Shown: piece after piece, positions 26,201 to 35,861 of the stretch
Layout: every line of letters begins with the position of its first letter
Numbering within the stretch: position 1 is the stretch's first letter
From: a virus
Direction: 5' to 3' (one strand)
Virus record (IMG/VR): IMGVR_UViG_3300044681_000281
Span: 1 to 64,000 of that record
Length of the DNA stretch: 64,000 nt
Notes under the pieces: model-generated
The model's database searches: none
Told to the model about the DNA's origin: nothing
What the model saw: the letters and a program-made list of their open reading frames with translations, nothing else
Program-made: the position numbers and the translations under genes

Positions 26201-28844
26201 TAATGTAGTGGGTTAGGTCTTTAAAATCCATAGAGTTCAATAGTAGGTAAGAAGAACCTTTGTATTTACCCTCTGCATTTGTATTATGAAAATCTTCGAA
26301 AATTTGTTTGTGGAAGTAAGGTGAATTTAGAATGTGTACATCTTCATCACCCACACCGATATTTCTTTCAAATAAATTTAAAAGGTTACCCCACGCCTTT
26401 GGTTCCACAGGTGAAGATATAAACCCTTCATTGGTGTTAATTTTAAATAAACCTCTTATATCGATTTCGTCCTTTGTAAACGACTCTTTAGCGATGTAAC
26501 CCAAATAGGTATCAGAAGTGTACGGGTAAATTTTAGTTCTGTACTCTTCATTTGTATAATTAAGAAGTTCCTCCTGTAATTTAGGGTACTCTTCATTTCT
26601 ATCGGGATTAACCGTAGATCCACCCTTATATGATTCTAATTTAAATGATGTACCTCTAAGGTCTTTTAAATAAGATGTGGTTGGTAGTTTATCCTGATAA
26701 TAAGGATACCTTTCGTAGGGTGAGAATGATCTCATTAAATCTCGTAAGGTATCATTACTATTAACCTGTGCCTTTAGAATATCAACAATGTAATAATCTT
26801 CTTTAACTAACTCTTGTAAAGTATCAAACTCTAACTTACCTAATTCACCTAACGTTCCCTCTGTGAATGTGTCGTATAGAGACACGACCTGTGTTCTCTC
26901 GTATATCTCGTACATAATAGACGCAAGGTTCTTATCCATGTACGGTATTGTACCATGAATCACTTTAGTCGTCGAAATAGGTTTTAGACTTTTCTGATCA
27001 ACATCGTTAGAATCGAACACAAAGACCGTTGAATTAAATGTCTTCTCTTTGTTCACGAGATTATCAACCTTCAACGTACTAACGGCATAATAATTCTCGA
27101 CAAAATCAACTTCGGGCCATAAAACCTTATTGTCTGAGTTTAACTTTCCAATTAAATCTTTCTCCCCCGGATACGCCAAAACCTTTGAGTTACCCTCACT
27201 CACCTTTTTAACTTCGGGCCATGGATAGATTGCATTCTTATTTGGTGTCTCACTCTCGAACCCAACTAATATATCCGCCCTTTCCTTACCTACATTGTGT
27301 GCTTGTAAGTGGGTACTCTTCATTAGTTTAATGTACGTATCCGCATTTGCGAGAATGATACCGAACACATTTCTAATTGTTGGTTCAAAACCAATACCCT
27401 TACTCTTATCTACGTAAAACTCATTCATTTTCTTTTCGACAGCATCTTGTAATTTCAACTTCTGTTCTAAGAATGCTTTGTTTACGTCTAATATTTGTGT
27501 AAGTAGTTTATTGATAGCAACTACGTACTTCCCACTTGATTTTGTATAATAAGGTTCAACTTTCTTTATTGGATTGGTAATACTAATACGTAAATCATTC
27601 TTAGTTTTACGATCCTGACCAGAATTGTTAACCTTATCAGATGCGGTTTTTAACGCTTTGGTTAACTTTTCATCATACGCCTTTATAATAGATTGTAAAG
27701 AACTTCCCGTATCACCAATGAGGAACTTATCAGTTGATCCATCACCTTTAGTCATATGAAAGTATTGTTCTCCGTTGTTCTCAGGAATTGTGGTATACTC
27801 CGCGGTTAGGTAACGTGTTTTCCATGCTTGGACCGCACCCCTATATTCTGTAAGAACATCTTCAATCGCCTTAACCTGTGCAAAAATTGACATGTCGGCA
27901 ACTTCGGAAAATATCATTCTTTCTAATTCAACATCTAAGGATTTTGCTTTGGTAATCAACTCCCTAAGAGTCGGATTTACGTCGTCAGGGATATCGATTA
28001 AACCCTTTCTTCTATATTCTTGATAAACAGATTTAAGTGTTTGATATCCTCGTGATGATTTAGATAGTTTAACTTTAACCTCTCCCGTGGATTCATTAAC
28101 CTCTCTTTTTTCGGGTTTCTCAATACCGAACATATAGGGAGCATTTAACACGGCGGTTAAGGGTATATGATTTAAAAATGCATATGTTGAACCAACGAAT
28201 TTTGTGGTAATCTCAAAATTACCGTTAGAGGCATTGAAGGTTGAATTGAAACTGACTAAATGTAGTCTGTACTTAATCGCCTTACCATAGTAACCCTTAA
28301 TTGTTAAATAGAATATTGGCCATGGTTGATGGAAGAAGGCATTGTATGGTGAACTTTTATGAGATTCAAATAACACCTTCCCTCTTACATCAACAAAATT
28401 TATTGTAACTGAAGGAATGAAGTTTGTACCTCTGACCTCAACCGCAACACTTGTTATCCCAAATGACTGACCACTAGAATCCTGATTAGGTACATATGTG
28501 TCTTTTATGGGTTTACCTTCTTTATTTAATGCATTACTTGGTTGGTTAGTATAGACATCTGTCCAACTTGTATCTAAGTAATCACTATTTTTATTTTGAA
28601 GGAGGTTAAGGACACCACTGGCTACGGAAGTAAGAGTACCTCCACCATCATTTGAACTATTTAGTACTGATCTCGGCACCAAATCTGCCTCTAAATTCAA
28701 ATAAGTAACAAAGTTCTCTGCGTTAGTCCCTCTCGGTTCGACGATACCGTTATTTACAACACTATTGGGGTCGATATAAATAAGATTATTTTGATCGACC
28801 TTAATAAGAATATTTTCGTTGTTATTTAAATCATTCGTCGCCAT
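23217..28844 (-). CDS. Giant baseplate hub-type protein (1875 aa)
   Basis: This is the longest gene in the window. N-terminal residues about 100-240 (VAVEVRGTNFIPSVTINFVD ... YLTIKGYYGKAIKYRLHLV) look like a tail-hub beta domain, and the C-terminal part (about 1620-1740: YSCEVEAMGNVMIQPTMYFQ ... YWITEVSHRVEGNSVSTRF) matches the 'late control D/gp27-like' hub pattern of a ring protein that positions the spike. Two long helical stretches lie between them. It is far longer than T4 gp27 (391 aa), so it is probably a fusion of hub functions. The gp53-like gene overlaps its start by 14 bases. Confidence 0.8.
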   Translation of the reverse strand: MATNDLNNNENILIKVDQNNLIYIDPNSVVNNGIVEPRGTNAENFVTYLNLEADLVPRSVLNSSNDGGGTLTSVASGVLNLLQNKNSDYLDTSWTDVYTNQPSNALNKEGKPIKDTYVPNQDSSGQSFGITSVAVEVRGTNFIPSVTINFVDVRGKVLFESHKSSPYNAFFHQPWPIFYLTIKGYYGKAIKYRLHLVSFNSTFNASNGNFEITTKFVGSTYAFLNHIPLTAVLNAPYMFGIEKPEKREVNESTGEVKVKLSKSSRGYQTLKSVYQEYRRKGLIDIPDDVNPTLRELITKAKSLDVELERMIFSEVADMSIFAQVKAIEDVLTEYRGAVQAWKTRYLTAEYTTIPENNGEQYFHMTKGDGSTDKFLIGDTGSSLQSIIKAYDEKLTKALKTASDKVNNSGQDRKTKNDLRISITNPIKKVEPYYTKSSGKYVVAINKLLTQILDVNKAFLEQKLKLQDAVEKKMNEFYVDKSKGIGFEPTIRNVFGIILANADTYIKLMKSTHLQAHNVGKERADILVGFESETPNKNAIYPWPEVKKVSEGNSKVLAYPGEKDLIGKLNSDNKVLWPEVDFVENYYAVSTLKVDNLVNKEKTFNSTVFVFDSNDVDQKSLKPISTTKVIHGTIPYMDKNLASIMYEIYERTQVVSLYDTFTEGTLGELGKLEFDTLQELVKEDYYIVDILKAQVNSNDTLRDLMRSFSPYERYPYYQDKLPTTSYLKDLRGTSFKLESYKGGSTVNPDRNEEYPKLQEELLNYTNEEYRTKIYPYTSDTYLGYIAKESFTKDEIDIRGLFKINTNEGFISSPVEPKAWGNLLNLFERNIGVGDEDVHILNSPYFHKQIFEDFHNTNAEGKYKGSSYLLLNSMDFKDLTHYIKLDGKEVRMSSLFTEVGASHYIPYHLILKWGSIYHRYKTFLIDGVDIIDGADQNINVQTFFDNSNNVSYSGITYASNEHVGLYPYYSSIYHQVLNDYTFFDPNDTTGGTFESAITNKYLYVNGFKPSGGNDRTYYNSFVDNSRWDSNDQRYTILPSHDRMLRFNYLSDFTDTSLFNFKTNWSRNSKNFKINEYTLTGQTIPQYGEHFVDMGTNNKKVIDLIGTFSPDILDSFETAFLNFASEKVETYSEYKQFEGVTYDKFQDLLRALSSVKKETSDDLTNIDTVIKNISNRQNLSHEQITEEIYGTNNLLKLTISNPKELDSHILSAYARELDRLVDFGSFNPNQVVGNSKYIELFIGEDIDGYYGEFFQISDIELSEDNAYDFRSIIKIYGGYRKNGGTADRDSFQQYLLTNIITPHRARHDFLLREITSSLSGLKRDQDENNNQSIIGNYGDTPLKLQLYNTFKQFNDQWVAGNSLGQKLLMEEFLFLDKANKDIGNDFFIDLKKLIGLEAPENQGLELYGAISMVLARTNVDIRALPAYVNFYANNNNKTRVKPSKDIANVMFGKYLEVDLEYSTPKIILQYVGRTSKHLDLNSINKEYFYLDDGFNIEDPQSNPLLVTNPKYFESSELSKSNKVVAFEVAFGDQNQGLFKSVSLDQSQFRNTFESNLAIERLGRSESGSGTGQIDISLYDIYETRSYSCEVEAMGNVMIQPTMYFQLKNVPLFKGAYWITEVSHRVEGNSVSTRFKGVRIPKDSLPDPKESFTASYRVLFDKILNSAVAKISSASSVSTEETITTSEGTFTTDRGGIKIEGEELVNEVGYTRVGVPFNGYNNFKSIQKVKYKGNVWLRSRVFTMGEGMTDTMSMFLPTKVKNHTVKPSKLEWSEIKNSNKYFYSCLFLVDKWGTNTVDELMFSSNTQFLNPLNNKSKTVTADSQLNSDNGTRYVNGPVDSGERSINKDGQTSVYGLTLSKLLMKDLGLKDGDVVYFKIE

Positions 28845-29157
28845 AATACAAGTTGTACAAATCTACCCCTCTCTTATAGTCTTGTAGGGCACTTATCAAA
28901 GGAAATGGTATTCTTAAAATAAAATTATCAGGTATATCAAATTCGAGACTTCCCGCACTTGGATTCGCTTGTAAAATCAACCAACCAAAAACAGGTGTGT
29001 TATAATATTCCTGTGAAATTTTATCTAACCTATCTCTACCTCTTTTGAACTGTACATACTTGTCTGTCGACTTTATTGGAATCTCAATTCCTGGCACTAT
29101 TTTAAAATCTCCATCCTGTTCAAAGAAGTCATACCTATTGAAATATTCTCTACTCAT
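28831..29157 (-). CDS. gp53: Baseplate wedge gp53-like / LysM-fold protein
   Basis: The 108-aa protein has a LysM-like signature: YVQFKRGRDRLDKISQEYYN, then FGWLILQANPSAGSLEFDIP and a final ILRIPFP strand. This is the pattern of T4 gp53 and of tail protein X, small factors that staple wedges or the hub. Its start overlaps the end of the 1569-aa gene by four bases (ATGA) and its end overlaps the start of the 1875-aa gene by 14, so the three are tightly coupled. Assignment to gp53 rather than another LysM tail protein is by size and context. Confidence 0.72.
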   Translation of the reverse strand: MSREYFNRYDFFEQDGDFKIVPGIEIPIKSTDKYVQFKRGRDRLDKISQEYYNTPVFGWLILQANPSAGSLEFDIPDNFILRIPFPLISALQDYKRGVDLYNLYYGDE

Positions 29158-32100
29158 GGTTTATAGAAATTTAATGTGGTGCCCAATTCAACTTTAGATG
29201 ATTGAACTTTGCTTAATTCATCCAATTGTGATTGATCTGTTATATCGGCCGTTGATAAAATTGTAAATGGATCCATCTTATCTGTTTTTCTAACGGGGTC
29301 CTTAGATATTCTAATTTCCTTTTCCTTAGTTTCTTCAAAGAAGGAATCTACTTTATCATCAATTTTCTTTTTAATTGTTTCATTAAACAATGTCTTATCC
29401 TCCAAGTAGATGTCTTTAATTGCCTGTTTATTTTCATATAATAATACAGATAAAATATCACTAAGTACAGTTAGATCTACAGATAAAGAATTAAAGTTGA
29501 GGGACGTATCTAATTTCTTTGTGAAATTATCAGAGTTTTTATTTATGTATTTAATACACTCGTCATAATGATCGTATAGAGTTTCAGATGTAAATCCTTC
29601 TAAAGTTGCATCTGTACCCGAACCATCCTTCACTTTACCGTCCGCAAAGTATTTTGTTAAGTAGTTTAACTTATCTAACTCTAAAGTTAAAAGGTTTCTT
29701 TTTGATGAAACTTCTTTTATAGAAGAATCACTTATTAATTCGTCTAATTTGTTTTCCACCAATTCTTGTAACTTAGGTCTGAGTATTTTGTTAGATCTAT
29801 CTATGATGTCTGTGGACATAAATCTATCAAACCTCATCATTGTGGAAACATCCTCACTTAAGATAGATGCCACCAATTTTGCTTTAAGGTCGAAGACAAA
29901 CTTATCGAAACTATTCACCTTACTGAATTCACCAAAGAACAATAAATCCGAGGACCCACCACTTGGTCCTTCCACAGTATATGTCGTTACAGTTCTATAC
30001 TGAGGATCAAAAATCAAAGAATGTACTTGTGGTCCATACTTTTTTAGTGTAGTACCATATGTTGATTGTAATGTTCTAAAATAATTTTTGGTGTTTTCGA
30101 AAACAGAATCAATTATCTTATCATAAGTAAGTTGGGTCTTCTCATCATCCGCAAAATCACCGATGTAAGATTCCGATATGGTGTTACCCGCAACTTCACC
30201 TTCAGGTTCTGACGGTTCTGTTGTTCCTGTTTTTTGTAATTGTTCTAAAAACTCCTTAGTAAACTCTTCTGCGGTTTTACCGTCAATGGTAGACGTGTTT
30301 ATAGATCGTGGATCATACATTTCAGTGTTTGCGAAGAAGTTAGATGATAACGCATTCTGTAATCTCTCCACAGGTTTTGAAAGTCCTTGACCACCAATAA
30401 AGTTTACCTGAAGGGTAACATTAGCAATCATGGGTTGTACCCCGATTCCCTCAGGATTTAAATCCCACACCCCTTCATCGTATGTTATGTTAACGTCCCT
30501 AATAACCACCTTAGAGTGATAAAAATCACCCACCCTAATTACACAAATTGGTGGTGGTCCAAATGAGGTGTTCCTTGCTCTAATATCCAAGTCTGAAGAC
30601 ACCCCTTTAATTGGTATGGTATCACCAGGTCTAACACACTGAAGAAGAAACGTCAACCTTGAATTGAGTCCTTCGGGTGTTGTTGAGTGGAACGCAGGTT
30701 GGAAATATCTTAATTTTTCCTTTAAACTACTGAACTGTACAGGAGACTCCTCCTCCAACACCTTAAAGTAATAACACTCAGAAAGGGTCTTCATGATGAT
30801 ACGTTTCATCTCATCAATAGGTGGTTTCTTTACTGTTGGGGGTTGATATGTTCCGTCAGGATCTAAGAAGTATTTGGTATCCGGTTTTGGTTTTTCTGGT
30901 TGTTTATCTACGGGGGTGTGTTTAAACATCACCGTACTTTGTCTACAGTAAAATGTTGCGGGGGCGGTTCTTTTTATTGCCTTACTTGAGAGGAGTTCTC
31001 CTCCATGACAGTCGACATTTACTTCTCCACCACCTAAGGTGTTTGCATCGATTTTATTATTCTCACCAATACTATCTGTTTTTATAATTAATTCACCCTC
31101 AATACCCTCGTACCCCAATTCTTTGAACGTAATTTTATTATCACGAGCAACACTTGTCGTTCCATCAGAAGGTACAGTGGTCGACCAACCTATATCATTC
31201 CTACCACTTTTTGAAATTTTAGTTACTACGTCTAATAATATACTATGGGTTCTTCTTAGAGATAACTTAACGTTATAGTCATCATCGGCAACTGAAGAGG
31301 TACTAGATACTACATTAACTTCTAATTGTTTAATTTCCCCCGCCTCAATTTTAGTTTTCAATTCTTCAATATGATTTTTATAACCCTCAAAGTTTTGTTT
31401 TAATTTTTCAAAACCTTTTTTGGCTCTTTCCATAACCATATCTTTATCTTCTTGGGTACCGGTAACATCTGTCCTGCCGTAGATAACCTGTTTGTCGTTT
31501 TTCTTTGCTGCGGTTTCCGTACCACTAAACAAAATATTCAACCCATCACTCAAATCTTTCATATAGGTCCCATCACTAGGATTAGTGGTAGAACCCGATG
31601 TATCAATATACGTATTGTACAGATCCTCATATAAGTGTTCGGACTGTACCTTTGGATTTACCTTTGGGTAATCGTTTCTAAAATATAATGTTACCGTTTC
31701 AGTAATAGGTTCTTGATTTATTGGGGATGGGTCGGGTTTATCAATTATCTCAGTCTCGGTTCTTATTTTATATTTTTTAATAACCTCAGGATCTGTACCA
31801 CCCTCTAAATAATCTTTAATTCTATCAATATCCTCTCTTGTCAGTGTTGTATATGTTCTAATTAATGAATAGAAGTCGATTTCTTCACAACCCGCGAAAA
31901 ACGCATTAATGTAATTGTCCGCCTCTTCATCTGACATATTTTTGAATGCCTTTTGTACTAAAAGATTTAATACACTTGGGTGGTCAACAACAACCTTAAA
32001 TGATATTTGACCTGATCTAGATGTATTTTGATATGTGTAGATTGGTTCAGGTCTTCCAATGAAGTTGTTTTCATCCCACCTAGCGTTGTTCTGTTCAGAT

Positions 32101-33863
32101 ACTTTCAAATCATACGGTGGGAACCACATAACACGTCCACCGTTATTTCCTCTTTCACAATATGGTAAGTCACTATATGTAAAACCAGGTGTGTTAGATG
32201 TTTTCCACGCCAAATTTTCAATAGAGAACATATATTTTTTTGCGTAGTACCCGTCACCACCTTTAAAGATGTTGGTCGAACCTTCGAATGAACCTTCCCC
32301 ATTAGACATGGGAGCAATATTCAGGTTCCACGGAGTACTCATAACACTGTCGTCGTACTTTCTAATATTACCCGTTCTCTTCATGGTATCGGACATGTTC
32401 ATATAACCTCTGTCCTTAGTCCATACACGACAATATTCCACACCTGTCTCACCACCATACTGATCAACATACTTTATCGCAGAACCTCTCGATAACATAA
32501 CGTCACCCTCTTTAAAGATTCTACTTGTTTGATCAATGGCGTTAGCAACGTGTGTTCTTGATGCACCACCATCGGATGGCATAGATTCTAACAATTCTTG
32601 GGTTTTACCCATTATAGAATCGGATCTAAAATTATATCTATTGGAAAGTGATTCCTCTAACTGTGATCTTTCTGAGTTGTATTCTTGGTTATTTGCACCT
32701 AATTTGTTTTTAGATTGAGTACTATACCACGTAAGTTTACCTCCAATTTGACCACCCTCACTAATATTTCGTTGTTTCTGAAATAGTTCTGTTTGTGCGG
32801 AATCAAACATCAACGACATGTAATATGAACTTCTAACGAGATTATCGTTAAAGTCACCCATCGCATACTTCACATCCTCACCCCTATCGTCACCTATATA
32901 TGCACCTTGAGTCGGTGCCCCTATTCCAAGTACATCATTGATTGCATCTCCAATTACATTAGGGAAATTAAAGAGTTTTGATGATTGTTGTGACCTTGCC
33001 GATTTAGAGTAATCAGGAGCATACTTTGAGTATCTTAGATTATCAAATAACACATCTTTCTGTCCTGACCCCATATAATCGATCATTAGGTCAGATGGTT
33101 TAGCACTCAACTTAGGTCTTCTTTGGATACCTATTAAGGACCCCAATACTCCCGTAACGTCTTGTAATATTTGACCCGCGGTTGTTTGTGCCTCAGGTCT
33201 ATAGTTGATTGGATTCGCAGGATTACTTAAATAATCCCCAGGTATCTCGCTCCATGGAAATTCAACACCCGCAACTGTTTGTATAAAATCAATCGCCTTA
33301 CCTGGAAGGGTTTTGGCGACCGTTATTTTATAATTCTTTTCGATAAGACTTTCCCTACCCGTAACGAGATTAACCGCAGTTGCCAAATTACCCTCTAACG
33401 CATCTATGAGTCTTACTCTACCATAGGTCGCAGCAACTAAATTTTGTGTGATTCTCGATAAAACAGGACCTTGTGGGTTATTCTTAATATGAGATGCAGC
33501 AAACCTCATAAGTCTAGACTCAGAATCGTATTGATCCGTAGTCATAATACTTACAAAATTATTGTAACTGCCTTGTGTAAAATATGGGTATAAACCTAAA
33601 TCCTCTAAACGAGTTAACTGTCTTAAACTTTCTACTGTTTGTAAAATATCAGGGGTGAAAGTGTTTTGTGTGTCAGGTATCGCTAAGTAGGTTGAGAGAT
33701 TTGTTTCAACGTCACCCGGATCCACATTCGATTGATCATTTAGATTCTGTACAGAATAAGATGCATCCGTAAAGGTCTGAGGACCATCAGGATGTTGTAG
33801 GGTTCTCGATATGAGATAATCCCTAAAATGTTGAGTACTATTAAAATCTAAATAACTTGGCAT
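29154..33863 (-). CDS. Giant baseplate hub-type protein with OmpA-like segments (1569 aa)
   Basis: The N-terminal 200 residues are helical and polar. Around 600-640 sits a hub-like stretch (YTYQNTSRSGQISFKVVVDH). Around 1180-1240 another beta-rich segment (VVIRDVNITYDEGVWDLNPE) resembles baseplate hub proteins. Between them, about residues 780-930, are two segments similar to the OmpA/MotB C-terminal fold: YGRTDVTGTQEDKDMVMERA and SSVADDDYNVKLSLRRTHS. That fold binds peptidoglycan, which would suit a tail tip that crosses the cell wall. The C-terminal 300 residues are coiled-coil-like. The TATAAATA just ahead of its ATG is in the opposite orientation to the TATTTATA motif of other genes. Confidence 0.78.
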   Translation of the reverse strand: MPSYLDFNSTQHFRDYLISRTLQHPDGPQTFTDASYSVQNLNDQSNVDPGDVETNLSTYLAIPDTQNTFTPDILQTVESLRQLTRLEDLGLYPYFTQGSYNNFVSIMTTDQYDSESRLMRFAASHIKNNPQGPVLSRITQNLVAATYGRVRLIDALEGNLATAVNLVTGRESLIEKNYKITVAKTLPGKAIDFIQTVAGVEFPWSEIPGDYLSNPANPINYRPEAQTTAGQILQDVTGVLGSLIGIQRRPKLSAKPSDLMIDYMGSGQKDVLFDNLRYSKYAPDYSKSARSQQSSKLFNFPNVIGDAINDVLGIGAPTQGAYIGDDRGEDVKYAMGDFNDNLVRSSYYMSLMFDSAQTELFQKQRNISEGGQIGGKLTWYSTQSKNKLGANNQEYNSERSQLEESLSNRYNFRSDSIMGKTQELLESMPSDGGASRTHVANAIDQTSRIFKEGDVMLSRGSAIKYVDQYGGETGVEYCRVWTKDRGYMNMSDTMKRTGNIRKYDDSVMSTPWNLNIAPMSNGEGSFEGSTNIFKGGDGYYAKKYMFSIENLAWKTSNTPGFTYSDLPYCERGNNGGRVMWFPPYDLKVSEQNNARWDENNFIGRPEPIYTYQNTSRSGQISFKVVVDHPSVLNLLVQKAFKNMSDEEADNYINAFFAGCEEIDFYSLIRTYTTLTREDIDRIKDYLEGGTDPEVIKKYKIRTETEIIDKPDPSPINQEPITETVTLYFRNDYPKVNPKVQSEHLYEDLYNTYIDTSGSTTNPSDGTYMKDLSDGLNILFSGTETAAKKNDKQVIYGRTDVTGTQEDKDMVMERAKKGFEKLKQNFEGYKNHIEELKTKIEAGEIKQLEVNVVSSTSSVADDDYNVKLSLRRTHSILLDVVTKISKSGRNDIGWSTTVPSDGTTSVARDNKITFKELGYEGIEGELIIKTDSIGENNKIDANTLGGGEVNVDCHGGELLSSKAIKRTAPATFYCRQSTVMFKHTPVDKQPEKPKPDTKYFLDPDGTYQPPTVKKPPIDEMKRIIMKTLSECYYFKVLEEESPVQFSSLKEKLRYFQPAFHSTTPEGLNSRLTFLLQCVRPGDTIPIKGVSSDLDIRARNTSFGPPPICVIRVGDFYHSKVVIRDVNITYDEGVWDLNPEGIGVQPMIANVTLQVNFIGGQGLSKPVERLQNALSSNFFANTEMYDPRSINTSTIDGKTAEEFTKEFLEQLQKTGTTEPSEPEGEVAGNTISESYIGDFADDEKTQLTYDKIIDSVFENTKNYFRTLQSTYGTTLKKYGPQVHSLIFDPQYRTVTTYTVEGPSGGSSDLLFFGEFSKVNSFDKFVFDLKAKLVASILSEDVSTMMRFDRFMSTDIIDRSNKILRPKLQELVENKLDELISDSSIKEVSSKRNLLTLELDKLNYLTKYFADGKVKDGSGTDATLEGFTSETLYDHYDECIKYINKNSDNFTKKLDTSLNFNSLSVDLTVLSDILSVLLYENKQAIKDIYLEDKTLFNETIKKKIDDKVDSFFEETKEKEIRISKDPVRKTDKMDPFTILSTADITDQSQLDELSKVQSSKVELGTTLNFYKP

Positions 33864-33902
33864 CTTTTATTTATAGATAAATAGATAGTTTATCATTTCT
33901 TA

Positions 33903-35693
33903 TTACAATGTAAATGATGTATTGAGTAAATCTCTTTTACCCAAGTTTAACCCTTCGGACCACGTTTCAGGACTCTTCATCATCGCCTTTTCAACCGCCC
34001 CTAAAACAGAACTATTCGCAGTTAAATTCACATTTACATTACCACTTACATTTTGATTGGTTGTTTGTGTGTTGCTCGTGTTATCATTCTTTTTATTTGC
34101 ATCTGTAAGGGTTTTAATCTGTTCTCTCACCTGACTACCCATATCTTTTGCATAGGCGGCCACTTTTTCTGTCATTTCATCCGCCGATTTACTTAATGAT
34201 TGACCAATACTCTTACTATCCTCCCCAATCGCAGCTTGAACCGCCGCATCGGTAGCCTTACCTGCCTCTAATCTTGCTAGTGTAACAAGATATTGTAAAT
34301 CCCTTTGGATGTTTTCTGTGAGAGTTACCTGTTTTCTAACTAAATCACTCTCTGACATTTCTTTAAAATCGTCTTGGTATTTGAGTAGGGTTTCTGCCGT
34401 GGCGGAATCAATATTCTCAAGTGCGATTGCTGTTGCACCTCCGAACTTCTCTTGTAATTCAGGTGTCATTAATTCGATGGACATCTTACCATCTTTCATT
34501 CTAGCGATGTTGGTTAAAAATTCTTCCTGTTTTTCTGACAAACCAAGACCCTCCATTGCGGTTGCTGCTGCCATTCTTTCTTGAGACGCGACCGCCGCGT
34601 TGGTTAATTCTTTAAGGTCAATACCCATTTGTTTTGCCAACTCCCTTGCCTGTCTAAGATTCGCACCCGTCACTTCAAAACCACCCGTTTCAACGTTGTA
34701 AGTTGCTAAATTTTGTGCCACACCCTCAATTGCTCCTTGGAGTCCTTCAACCTCGTTGGTTGCCATATACATGAGTCGTAATGGGTCGTTAAATTCACCG
34801 AACGCACCACCCAATACTTGTAGGTTAGCCGATAATTCTAATGCCCCTTCAGGATCAAAAACTTTGTCCGCAACTGAGAAAACACTATTAAGACTCATCC
34901 TAACCTCAGTTGCCCTTCTAACCATTTTTTCAAGACCTTCTACCCCATTTTGGAAACCATAGGCATTTAGTTTATCAATGTTTTCGGTGATACCCTTAAT
35001 GGTTGTTTTTGATTGGAGACCGACTTCTAATGATCTTTTACCGGCATCAGCGATCGCCTCTTGTGCTTGTGACGCACCTATACCAACTTTTTCAAATTCC
35101 GCGTATGACCCAACAACTTCTGACATGTCCATTCCGTACGCCTGTGCAATTTCACCCGCACGTACCAACATATCAGATCCAACCAACGCAAATCTACCTG
35201 TGGTGTCAACTAATTTTTTTGCGGAATCAGTTAGTTCATCGAAACTAATACCTAACTTTAAAAGTGCGGGCTGTGCTTCACTAATCTGTTCTCTAAAATC
35301 TTCGGATAGTTCACCTGTTAATCCTAAATCTTCATTGATCGCCTTTAAGAGAAAGGATTGTTCTTTGTAATATGATTCTAAACTATTTTCTGCTATTTGC
35401 CCAACAGTTTTTAATAATGCCATGATTGGACTCGTGTCCTCTTTAGCCCTCTCTGTTCGATAGGTGGCCATGGCATCCTCTAAACTCAACTGTTCTCTCG
35501 GAGCATACTCTTGTCTCGTAGACGCGGCAACTATTTTAGCGATTATACCCGCCTCTGTAGATGGGGGTTTAGGCGCATTCTTATTACTTTCATTCTTCGC
35601 TTGACGCAACTCGTCTTCGTACTTTCTACGCTCCTCAGGACTCGTGGCATTATCGATTTTTTCCTGTAATAACTTTATATAGTTTTCGTTCAT
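33903..35693 (-). CDS. Tail length tape measure protein
   Basis: The 596-aa protein is almost entirely helical. It starts with a charged helical segment (residues 1-35, KLLQEKIDNATSPEERRKYE) and continues with long Ala/Glu/Leu-rich helices. It includes MDMSEVVGSYAEFEKVGIGA and LGLSEKQEEFLTNIARM, a pattern common in tape measure proteins, and ends in an Asn/Thr-rich, NVNLTANSS-type tail. Position is decisive: immediately downstream of the frameshifted chaperone gene and in the tail operon between tube and hub genes. At about 1.5 angstrom per residue of helix it would specify a tube of roughly 90 nm, comparable with T4. Confidence 0.82.
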   Translation of the reverse strand: MNENYIKLLQEKIDNATSPEERRKYEDELRQAKNESNKNAPKPPSTEAGIIAKIVAASTRQEYAPREQLSLEDAMATYRTERAKEDTSPIMALLKTVGQIAENSLESYYKEQSFLLKAINEDLGLTGELSEDFREQISEAQPALLKLGISFDELTDSAKKLVDTTGRFALVGSDMLVRAGEIAQAYGMDMSEVVGSYAEFEKVGIGASQAQEAIADAGKRSLEVGLQSKTTIKGITENIDKLNAYGFQNGVEGLEKMVRRATEVRMSLNSVFSVADKVFDPEGALELSANLQVLGGAFGEFNDPLRLMYMATNEVEGLQGAIEGVAQNLATYNVETGGFEVTGANLRQARELAKQMGIDLKELTNAAVASQERMAAATAMEGLGLSEKQEEFLTNIARMKDGKMSIELMTPELQEKFGGATAIALENIDSATAETLLKYQDDFKEMSESDLVRKQVTLTENIQRDLQYLVTLARLEAGKATDAAVQAAIGEDSKSIGQSLSKSADEMTEKVAAYAKDMGSQVREQIKTLTDANKKNDNTSNTQTTNQNVSGNVNVNLTANSSVLGAVEKAMMKSPETWSEGLNLGKRDLLNTSFTL

Positions 35694-35697
35694 ACTA

Positions 35698-35705
35698 TAT
35701 AAATA
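35698..35705 (-). promoter_or_regulatory. TATTTATA upstream motif (tape measure)
   Basis: On the minus strand TATTTATA lies four bases ahead of the tape measure ATG at 35693 and directly after the stop of the frameshifted chaperone extension. It could help initiate translation or transcription; the close spacing makes a promoter use uncertain. Confidence 0.3.
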
Positions 35706-35861
35706 TTATTTCGAGGGGTTTTCTAACTCAATAATTTTCTCGATATAATATCTTCTTAAATAGATGGGCATCTCCAACACATCCCTGTGGGAGAACCCTC
35801 TTTTTACGAGGTAAATCGTTTCTAAGTATTGTGAGGTCTTAGACTCCGTAGAAAGGCCGAA
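35706..35861 (-). CDS. Tail assembly chaperone extension reached by +1 frameshift
   Basis: After the T-run at 35865-35860 (GAG TTT TTT CGG in the upstream frame) a second frame, +1 relative to it, stays open for 51 codons to TAA at 35708-35706. It has no ATG, only a remote TTG, and no obvious ribosome-binding site. The product looks like a real protein: helical, charged, with RGFSHRDVLEMPIYLRRYYI, a pattern of small tail chaperones. Slippage of Phe-tRNA from UUU to UUC at UUU UUU C would fuse it to the first 238 residues of the 245-aa protein, giving about 289 aa. The place, just ahead of the tape measure gene, is where tailed phages use such shifts. Confidence 0.7.
   Translation of the reverse strand, partial: FGLSTESKTSQYLETIYLVKRGFSHRDVLEMPIYLRRYYIEKIIELENPSK

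Noticed and set aside
33868-33875. TATAAATA (T4 late promoter form) on the minus strand ahead of the 1569-aa gene
   Set aside because: Only five bases from the ATG, inside an A-rich initiation region, and in the opposite orientation to the motif of all other late genes; a chance match is likely.
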